DNA from: Ramicandelaber brevisporus
Lineage: Eukaryota; Kickxellomycota; Ramicandelaberales; Ramicandelaberaceae
Direction: 5' to 3'
DNA length: 20,327 nucleotides
Assembly: GCA_025201865.1 (NCBI GenBank)
Contig: MU602671.1
Location: forward strand, 123,183-143,509
Shown here: one piece after another, positions 13,751 through 20,327 of the stretch
Layout of the letters: every line of letters starts with the position of its first letter
Position numbering within the stretch: the stretch's first letter is position 1
Position numbers and translations under genes: made by a program
The notes under the pieces: model-generated
Seen by the model: only the letters and a program-made list of their open reading frames with translations
Told to the model about the DNA's origin: nothing
Databases searched by the model: none

Positions 13751-16700
13751 CTAGAAAGAGTACATGGCGCGGAATCGTGCAATTCTGCGCAAGAATTCCT
13801 CAATTGTCTCATCGGAGGTCTCGGCAATGTGATCAACAGCCTTCTGCATCCGCTGCTGACCCAAAGCACCAAACATCTCGCACAAGTCACCATCAATTAC
13901 AGCCTTTACTGGTGAATACTTGCCTCGGTATGCTCGATGATCTCGTCCACATGGATTCAGCAATGCAGCTGGAGACAGATGCTGGCCACCCAGAGTGAAT
14001 TCTGATGCAGATGCAAGAGCGGCATAATCAGTAGTGGTGGTTTCATTTCCATCAGAATCGGCAGTGGTCGCAGTGGCGGATTGAGCCTTTGCATCAGAGC
14101 TTGATACCATCGTGTCCAGGATGGCAGACGACGCTGTCTCGGCTTGAATTGGCAGCTGCATCTCAGCGCGCATTCGAGTCTCAATGGCAGACATGAACTC
14201 GAAGTCGGAGCGAGTCTTGAACGGTGCCAACACTCCAATACGGCCCAGTATCGTAGTATAAACAACAATTGCATCCGCTTCATTCGCCTTGCCTTGGGAG
14301 TTCGACGAAGCTCGGCCAGGACCAAGCAGTGTAGTTGGAATCAGTGATGTAATCATCTCACCAACATGGAATGATGCTACAAGTTCAAATTGAGCACATT
14401 GTCCATTGAGCCACCCTTCTCCAAATGTGATCTTGTTCATGGCCGAGATAGAGTCCAGATACGGATCAGCAGTAACTCCAGTCACAGCAGTGGCATTGGC
14501 AGCCAGTTTGCGAGCATCATCGGGCAATCGCAATACAAACACATTGCCAAACTTGTCGCCAGCAACCACAGTGTCTGCATCAAGCATTGCTGAGCAAGTA
14601 ATGTATCGAGGCAGTGCATCGTCGGCAACCATGCGGATTGTATTGGTTGGTCGATGATAGATACCTATCAACACTGATTCACGAGCATCACCTACAACAA
14701 ATCTCAACCCATTGGCACCAGGCGGAGCTTCGGGAGGTGTGTGCAATGTTATGGCGCGAGATGGCAATACATCAACGGCAGATTGGCATTTGCGGAGTAG
14801 GCGCTGCTTGCCCATGTCATAAATGCGCAACATTCTGCCAAGACCAACCAATAAACGACCGTCGAATGCAACCATGCAATGAGGAACAGCGCCGTCCACA
14901 TCGATGGGGGTTGAGTGAACAAACTCAAGCTGCGTGCCATCCATACTGAATTTATACGTACGAATGGCAGCAGACTCGCAGCGATACGGGCTCGGTGTTA
15001 AACCAGTGGCGGTGCCCACAAGTGCGAACGTTTCACCAGGACGCGATGCAAACTGACAAATGACGATAGAGAATGCAGCTTCGTTCGCATCCAGTTCAAA
15101 TAGCTGGCTATGCGATTCTGGCGAATATGGATCAATGAGCCTAACCGCACTGAGCCAACTGCCGTTCGGACCACGAACTGGACCATCGACATCAGTATCA
15201 CCGTCAGTTTCATCGATTCTACCTGAGTCAGTATCAGCCTGGTTAGATGCACTGATGCCTGAAGAAGCTGCAGTAGCCTGATGGTCAGCCTCAGCGACCA
15301 CAAAATAGCTTGACACAGGGTGCTGTGCAAACCTGCGTGGAGTCGAAGTGAGTGGTCGTGCAGCGTGGTTGAATGGACGAGCAGCTGCAGCAGCAATCTG
15401 AATCAGACAAAGTTGCTTGCCTGACAATGCAGCAATGCAGTTTCCGATGTGTTCAGAGCGTAGCGTTGTAGCAGCGACGATGGCTTCATAAGTGACTGGA
15501 ACTGTAGTGTGGCGTCCTTGAACATAGTAGCTCAGCCAGGGCACTGCACCCATTGCGAGAATGGCAGATGTGTTTCCATCACTGCCCACTTGAACCGACT
15601 GCAGTTGAATGCCCACGCCAGCACCTGCAAGAACCTGAGTGTGTTCATACGAGAACTGCATCGAGTGCTCAGCAATCACAGAACGAGCCATTGTGCCATT
15701 TCGCAAACCGACGTACAGCCAAGTGGTTGGATGACGAGCATGAATAGCACGGTCAACCACAGTGAAGAATGCTAGTGATTCCGGCACAGTATCTAGCGAA
15801 CGAGTCAAAATGGGAGATAACACTCGATCAGGCGCTAGACTCATCAATCTCAGTGTGGAATCTGCACAACCAACTGCCACAAACGGATACCGAGTTCTAC
15901 GATTTGGTACTTCGCCAACTGCTAGGCATGTCACAGCACTTCGAATGACTCTTCTGTTACTTGCTGCGCCAGACACCTGCCGGTCAACTAGCAAGGACTG
16001 GCCAGTTGCAGAGTGTGATCTGGAGTTATCTAGTTCAAAGTACATTAAACTGCCGCTTGACAGCGCAATGATAACTTGGCGAGTGTTGATAGCAGCGCAA
16101 ACAATCTCTCCACCATCCCGAGGAACCTTCCAATCAACTGTTTGAGCATTGTTCAGTATACTGCGGACTCCGGTCGAGTGCACCTGGACCACAATACCAG
16201 ACTCCAATTGGCGAATTGCAAACGTGCGTCTGTTGGTCACAAACGGCGTATCTTTAGCAACGTCTATAGTCTCTCCAAGCTCTAATACCAGTGTATGGTT
16301 GGCAAATGCAACTAACACATATGTATCCAGGGCAGCCAGTTCCGAGATGCTGTTGTTATTGTTATTGCCATCATCGCCTGATTGATTCCATGGAGCAGGG
16401 GATGACCAAAGCGACTGTGCACCTGGAGGCAGTGCACCTGTGCTGAGTTCTTCGGCCTCAAGTCCATATCTTGTGATTGTAAATCGAGAGTCATTGCGAT
16501 ATCCACGTAATCCATAGACCTGAGGAGACATTTCATTACCCAGATTGAGCACATTGGCCGATGTGAGAGGTGAAAGTGATTCCATGATATCCACAATTGT
16601 AATATTGGTCAATGGTCTGCGCATAAATGATGACTTAAGCGATTCCAGTGCTCGCTGGATCTCTCTGTCAGTGACCAATGCATGAGTGGGTACATCATCG

Positions 16701-18001
16701 CTCGACAGCTCAACGGGAGCATCATCACCAAGCCGATTCAAGCTATACATGAAGTGATCTCCAGTCTCTGATGTGGCCAGCAAATAACCAGATGTAAACA
16801 AACAAAGCGATGACGCTACTGGAATTGTATCAAAATACTCAATGGATAGTCGATTCACCTGATTGGTTGTTTGATCAATGCCAAGCTTAACACGGAACAA
16901 GTCGCCGTGTTCAGACTGTAGCAGTATAAGGATGTGATGCTGACGTTTCTTGATTCTGATACGCTGTAGAGCTGCACTGACTATCATCGTTCCCGGCGAG
17001 TCACCGCGAGCCGAGGGACACTGTCCAGCTGCATGCTCAGCTCCATCTTTACGTCGCCACATTGGAATGGGAGCACGAACATGAGTAACCGGAAGAGATG
17101 ATTGGTCATCGGTAGTTGTGGATTGATCAATGTTCAACTGTGGGCTGATGTATGAGATCCATCCACTGCTGCAGACTAGTACACCGCCTGGACCCTCTTT
17201 ATCACCCGGAATTGGAATCAGTTTGTGAGATGTTCGATCAACCGTCATCTCCCACCTCCGCACAAATCGCTTCAATCCCAAGTCAACTTCATAGTAAGCA
17301 AGTGTTTGATTCAGCAGTCCTGGTTGTCGCCGTGCGGGTATACCCGATATGTCTGCGTCGGCTGCTTCATAACTAGTTTCGAGACATGCAAATATTGGAT
17401 TGTCATAACCAACATCAACGCCGACAACATCAAACAGCACCGTACGAGGACAGTCTGAGCTGATTGGCGATGATAATAGGGGCTGTGGCGATGAATCGAT
17501 TGCTGCATGCGATGAATCAGTTTCAGTGTCACCGTTTGTCGTCTCGTTTGATTGTCCGCCGTGATTCACAATGTAGGCCAATCTAGCCTGGTCGATGGCA
17601 CCAATAAACACTGCTCTGCCGCGAGGATCGGCTGCCACATACTCTCCAGCAACAGCTCGCCTATTCCCCGATCTTCCAAATGCCTGCCACTGTACTCTGA
17701 CAAACATGTTCAATCGTGGGTGATACGCCAGCATTGCAATGGCACCAGAGTCCGATCCAACAACAAGATGGTGCATTCGACTGCCCAGTAGCTTGAAGGC
17801 AACCATGCTTCGTACATGGCAAAACAGCTCTTGCGTGGACACTGTGAGCAACTTGCCAGTGTCTGGATCAGGTCGAACTAGCTCGAGTGTAGAGCTGCCG
17901 CGTAACAAGGCAATCTCGTCGCGCTTGGGGTCGCTGAAGTGACCTGGAACCGCACACGCGACAGCTGTAGGTGCGCTCAGCGTGAGATTGAGCAGCTGCA
18001 T
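13751..18001 (-). CDS. RSE1: Splicing factor 3B subunit 3 (SF3b130 / Rse1)
   Basis: A nuclear component of the U2 snRNP SF3b complex, which helps recognise the branch point; its WD40-like triple beta-propeller scaffolds SF3B1 and SF3B5. It matches the family along its whole length: HLVVGSDSGAIAMLAYHP (78-95), DPRGRAVFIGAI (125-136), NPIFACLETSYEAADAD (201-217), FDTIPVASSLC (390-400), SLSPLTSANV, RQVIIALSSGSLMYFELD (641-658), NEAAFSIVICQF (973-984), LLRKC (1068-1072), ADTVVAGDKFGNVFVLRLP (1142-1160), HVGEMITSL, then CGRDH (1351-1355) and VIDGDLCEMF (1368-1377). At 1416 residues it exceeds human SF3B3 (1217). Extra sequence lies in loops at about 150-185, 905-945 and especially 1282-1347. It is a single exon with start ATG 18001, and is divergent from the F-box gene. 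Confidence 0.96.
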   Translation of the reverse strand: MQLLNLTLSAPTAVACAVPGHFSDPKRDEIALLRGSSTLELVRPDPDTGKLLTVSTQELFCHVRSMVAFKLLGSRMHHLVVGSDSGAIAMLAYHPRLNMFVRVQWQAFGRSGNRRAVAGEYVAADPRGRAVFIGAIDQARLAYIVNHGGQSNETTNGDTETDSSHAAIDSSPQPLLSSPISSDCPRTVLFDVVGVDVGYDNPIFACLETSYEAADADISGIPARRQPGLLNQTLAYYEVDLGLKRFVRRWEMTVDRTSHKLIPIPGDKEGPGGVLVCSSGWISYISPQLNIDQSTTTDDQSSLPVTHVRAPIPMWRRKDGAEHAAGQCPSARGDSPGTMIVSAALQRIRIKKRQHHILILLQSEHGDLFRVKLGIDQTTNQVNRLSIEYFDTIPVASSLCLFTSGYLLATSETGDHFMYSLNRLGDDAPVELSSDDVPTHALVTDREIQRALESLKSSFMRRPLTNITIVDIMESLSPLTSANVLNLGNEMSPQVYGLRGYRNDSRFTITRYGLEAEELSTGALPPGAQSLWSSPAPWNQSGDDGNNNNNSISELAALDTYVLVAFANHTLVLELGETIDVAKDTPFVTNRRTFAIRQLESGIVVQVHSTGVRSILNNAQTVDWKVPRDGGEIVCAAINTRQVIIALSSGSLMYFELDNSRSHSATGQSLLVDRQVSGAASNRRVIRSAVTCLAVGEVPNRRTRYPFVAVGCADSTLRLMSLAPDRVLSPILTRSLDTVPESLAFFTVVDRAIHARHPTTWLYVGLRNGTMARSVIAEHSMQFSYEHTQVLAGAGVGIQLQSVQVGSDGNTSAILAMGAVPWLSYYVQGRHTTVPVTYEAIVAATTLRSEHIGNCIAALSGKQLCLIQIAAAAARPFNHAARPLTSTPRRFAQHPVSSYFVVAEADHQATAASSGISASNQADTDSGRIDETDGDTDVDGPVRGPNGSWLSAVRLIDPYSPESHSQLFELDANEAAFSIVICQFASRPGETFALVGTATGLTPSPYRCESAAIRTYKFSMDGTQLEFVHSTPIDVDGAVPHCMVAFDGRLLVGLGRMLRIYDMGKQRLLRKCQSAVDVLPSRAITLHTPPEAPPGANGLRFVVGDARESVLIGIYHRPTNTIRMVADDALPRYITCSAMLDADTVVAGDKFGNVFVLRLPDDARKLAANATAVTGVTADPYLDSISAMNKITFGEGWLNGQCAQFELVASFHVGEMITSLIPTTLLGPGRASSNSQGKANEADAIVVYTTILGRIGVLAPFKTRSDFEFMSAIETRMRAEMQLPIQAETASSAILDTMVSSSDAKAQSATATTADSDGNETTTTDYAALASASEFTLGGQHLSPAALLNPCGRDHRAYRGKYSPVKAVIDGDLCEMFGALGQQRMQKAVDHIAETSDETIEEFLRRIARFRAMYSF

Positions 18002-18114
18002 GTCAAACCGAGCTATGCACTTGTGTTTGTGTTATTTTTTTGTGTTTGTGCTTCTTCTTTTTTCTCTTGCCTTTTTAAAAGTGGACTTGAGCGGCCGTGT
18101 GGGCCGTTGCTTAG

Positions 18115-18154
18115 TTGGTCGCTTGGTCGCTTGGTTGGTTGGTTGGTTGGTTGG
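18115..18154. repeat. TTGGTCGC x2 followed by (TTGG)6
   Basis: Two 8-mers at 18115-18130 lead into six perfect TTGG units (18131-18154), in the middle of the divergent promoter. Confidence 0.9.
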
Positions 18155-18213
18155 CCTCGCACGAGAGCAGTGACTTGGTTTGCTTCCTTTCTTCCGCTTC
18201 CGGCATCTCGAGC

Positions 18214-18221
18214 TTACGTAA
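18214..18221. promoter_or_regulatory. Palindrome TTACGTAA (bZIP-type site)
   Basis: A perfect 8-bp palindrome of the class bound by Yap-family bZIP factors, 10 bp before the F-box ATG. That is unusually close, so it may lie in the leader and be fortuitous. Confidence 0.25.
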
Positions 18222-18230
18222 CAACGTTTA

Positions 18231-20171
18231 ATGTGCAACGATCAACAGAACGGACTCGCTATGGTGCCGTCTGTTGCAAGCGCTGTAAGGCCGAGAGATG
18301 AAGACTCTGACCTGCCCATTCCTGCCCTGAAGCGCATCCGCAAGGAACAAGACAGCGACGCCAGCGACGCCAACGAGGCGACGGTAGCATCGACCGAGAC
18401 TGGCGGCAATCCATGGGACGTTTTCCCGATTCTCGGCCTGCCTGTCGAGCTGTTCCGCATGGTATTCAGCTTCCTCTCTGATGCCGAAGCCGGCACATTG
18501 TTGAGCGTGAACAGCTCATTCTTTGACTTGTTGACTCCACTTGCCTGGCGCCAGGTTGCCTATGAGCTTGGCTGGACAACCCGTCGCAGTGCTAGCCCGA
18601 GTATCTGTAGCGACAGTGACGGCGATGGTGACGGCGACGGTGACGGTGACGGCGACGGTGAAGGCAGCGAGATGAGCGGCGATAGCGGCGTTGCATTCGA
18701 CCGATCTGATTGCCGCCGCAAGGATGACGATGATAGCTGCTCGCTCGATTTGATTACACGGCAGCAATTGGCTCGCTACGGTCACCATGTCCGTTTCATC
18801 AAGCGTAGCCACATTAACGCCATCGTTGCGTTCGATCCACGTGACTGGACCCGCTGGTTCCAGGGCACTGTCCACTATGATGTGCGACGAGACTTTGAGG
18901 CTTGGTCCAGCACTCGTCAGGATTTGTATGCCGCTCACATGTTCCCGCTGCTGCGTAAGCTCACCTATTCCACGTTCCAAACGCTGACGACAGCGCAAAT
19001 TGACGAAATGCTGAGCATTGTCAACAATCTGCCTGGTCTGGAAGTGTTTGAGTATCTCTCGCTGCGCGCCACGCCCGACTGGGCATCTGCTGCGCATCTG
19101 GTTCACGCCTACAAGTCGCGTGCTCGTCTGCGTCTCAAGCTACGGTCGAGTGAGATTGGTCCGAACGAGGAAATCTCCCAGCTTGTCCCACACATGTTTA
19201 GCTGCAACAAGACTGCATTCCCCAAGTGCCAAGCGCGGACCAATCGACTCATTTTCGGCCCCACTGATCCATCCGAGGAGCCGCTGATTTTCCCACAGCT
19301 GCATGACTTAGATTGGCCAGTCTGCTGCTACAATGCGGCCGTTTACGATTACACGTACTGGGCACCGAGCAAATTCCCGATCCTGCGCACTCTCAAGCTG
19401 AATGACCCACGGGCTACTTGCTTTGATGTTCACCGTTCTCCATCGTCCCGGTCTGCCGCGGCGGCTATTTTGTCTAACCCGTGGCCCAACCTCACCACTG
19501 TCACGTGTGAAGCTCCAATTGACCCAGATGCAGTTGAGATGCTGGCAACAAGCAGCCCGCTGCTGGAAACGCTGCATCTCAAGGTCCGTCCATGGCTTCC
19601 AACTTCTCCAGCTGATCCAAAGGTAGCCGTGCCAATTTCAAGCGATTTGAATGATGCAGTTTTCCGGCTCGATGGCAAGCTCTCTAAGCTGTGCTATCTG
19701 CGCACTCTTAATCTGGAGTTCACTGATTGCCAACTGACCATCGGTCCAGCATTGGAGAAGGTTATGCAAGACAATGCCAGCGGCAACACACAAAAGTTTA
19801 GCAACCCTATCGAGTCACAGCGTCTCTACCCTCGCCTCAACTGTCTCAAACTCAGCAGTGCTCAAGCCATGATGGAGCCATCTGTTCTTGCGTTTGTACT
19901 GCAAATTTACAACTTGGACTCGCTGTCATTGTCGGACTGGAAATTCCGCAGTGTGCAAGATGAATACGAATCGTGGAATGTGGTCAGAGATGTTCTATCT
20001 GGCGTCACGGATTTGGAGATTCGCAGCAACTGCAGTATATATGATTTCGATTTGATTGACAAGCTGGTGTCGACATGCCCATATCTCAACTCGATTAAGC
20101 TGAGCCAACACATGCTGGAAGTTGTTGGCGCAATCCAAGCCAAGTATCAAGTCACAGTCTTCATGACCTGA
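18231..20171 (+). CDS. F-box protein with leucine-rich C-terminal region
   Basis: 646 residues. An F-box-like segment at about 66-108 (FPILGLPVELFRMVFSFLSD then a Leu/Trp helix) would bind Skp1 in an SCF ubiquitin ligase. The rest has irregular leucine-rich units, for example LRTLKLNDP (385-393), LETLHLKV (445-452), LRTLNLEFTDC (490-500), LNCLKLSS (536-543) and LDSLSLSDW (562-570), which probably bind the substrate. The N-terminus is acidic with a basic KRIRK patch (34-38). A (Asp-Gly)7 tract and acidic flanks (128-170) sit between F-box and repeats. Start ATG 18231 is the first after the shared promoter; ATG 18261 (Met11) has a better context and would remove ten residues. The substrate is unknown and no specific orthologue is recognised. 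Confidence 0.78.
   Translation: MCNDQQNGLAMVPSVASAVRPRDEDSDLPIPALKRIRKEQDSDASDANEATVASTETGGNPWDVFPILGLPVELFRMVFSFLSDAEAGTLLSVNSSFFDLLTPLAWRQVAYELGWTTRRSASPSICSDSDGDGDGDGDGDGDGEGSEMSGDSGVAFDRSDCRRKDDDDSCSLDLITRQQLARYGHHVRFIKRSHINAIVAFDPRDWTRWFQGTVHYDVRRDFEAWSSTRQDLYAAHMFPLLRKLTYSTFQTLTTAQIDEMLSIVNNLPGLEVFEYLSLRATPDWASAAHLVHAYKSRARLRLKLRSSEIGPNEEISQLVPHMFSCNKTAFPKCQARTNRLIFGPTDPSEEPLIFPQLHDLDWPVCCYNAAVYDYTYWAPSKFPILRTLKLNDPRATCFDVHRSPSSRSAAAAILSNPWPNLTTVTCEAPIDPDAVEMLATSSPLLETLHLKVRPWLPTSPADPKVAVPISSDLNDAVFRLDGKLSKLCYLRTLNLEFTDCQLTIGPALEKVMQDNASGNTQKFSNPIESQRLYPRLNCLKLSSAQAMMEPSVLAFVLQIYNLDSLSLSDWKFRSVQDEYESWNVVRDVLSGVTDLEIRSNCSIYDFDLIDKLVSTCPYLNSIKLSQHMLEVVGAIQAKYQVTVFMT
18618..18665. repeat. 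GACGGY-type hexanucleotide repeat encoding (Asp-Gly)n
   Basis: Eight near-identical GAY-GGN units (residues 130-145), with alternating GGC/GGT codons giving a partial 12-bp period. It lies in the F-box protein linker and is likely to vary in length between strains. Confidence 0.9.
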
Positions 20172-20327
20172 GTTCCCTGTCTTCCATCTTTCTTTTTCAT
20201 ATACTTTTTTGTTTTCTTTTCCCGCTCTTTTTTTCTTTTCCTTGTCCTTTAAGTTATAGTTTTATTTTTTTTCGTCGAGTCATTCCTCCCCTATTTTCTA
20301 AGCAAACGGATAGTATAAGGATTTTAA
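20172..20327 (+). other. 3' region of the F-box gene to window end
   Basis: 156 bp, strongly T-rich (TTTTT runs and CTTTTC blocks), with TTTTATTTTT near 20260. It is a probable 3' UTR and downstream sequence; no gene is visible. Confidence 0.5.

Larger units (their letters stand above)
18002..18230. promoter_or_regulatory. Divergent promoter region RSE1 / F-box gene
   Basis: Only 229 bp separate two outward-facing start codons, so both genes share the promoter space. RSE1's strand has no ATG until 18205; the F-box strand has none between 18014 and 18231. It contains T-rich sequence, a TTGG microsatellite and the palindrome TTACGTAA. Confidence 0.6.

Noticed and set aside
1-20327. Mobile elements, CRISPR arrays, prokaryotic operons, toxin or defence systems, biosynthetic cluster
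   Set aside because: No transposase, integrase, reverse transcriptase, terminal repeats, spaced direct repeats or clustered pathway enzymes were seen; the genes are unrelated eukaryotic housekeeping genes.

Overview
The window looks like the nuclear genome of a filamentous or early-diverging fungus. The protein set is fungal: a Ggc1-type mitochondrial GTP/GDP carrier, a Ypk/Gad8-type AGC kinase with an N-terminal C2-like region, an RSE1/SF3B3 splicing factor, and the ESSS subunit of respiratory complex I, which Saccharomyces lacks. Every recognisable gene is one uninterrupted reading frame, including one of 1416 codons, and leaders are pyrimidine-rich. This would fit an intron-poor zygomycete-grade lineage such as Kickxellomycotina, but that placement is a guess. 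No bacterial, viral, transposon or CRISPR signature was seen.

Layout, left to right. Positions 1-99 hold the last 32 codons of an unidentified + strand gene. A small 112-residue membrane protein follows (389-727, +). COG5 of the Golgi tethering complex lies at 936-3806 (-). A 1.5 kb divergent intergenic region then leads to SPE2, S-adenosylmethionine decarboxylase (5347-7311, +). Next come the Ypk1/Gad8-like kinase (8037-9797, +), a thiamine-damage type Nudix hydrolase (10052-10999, +) and a tRNA-Arg(ACG) (11127-11199, +). On the minus strand are GGC1 (11422-12396), the complex I ESSS/NDUFB11 subunit (13178-13525) and RSE1/SF3B3 (13751-18001). RSE1 shares a 229-bp divergent promoter region with an F-box/leucine-rich protein (18231-20171, +).

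These are mostly housekeeping genes with no operon logic and no evident joint pathway: Golgi trafficking, polyamine synthesis, TORC2 signalling, metabolite repair, mitochondrial nucleotide exchange, respiration, splicing and ubiquitin ligation. I found no new multigene system. The most interesting features are regulatory or architectural. The SPE2 leader is long and free of ATG, with a 37-codon uORF that coincides with a plausible 5'UTR intron, and a TCACGTGA box lies upstream. SPE2 also has a large N-terminal extension, and SF3B3 has a roughly 65-residue insertion near its C-terminus. The small membrane protein is poorly characterised and faintly resembles the SAYSvFN family. Tetranucleotide microsatellites recur in several of the gene-flanking regions.
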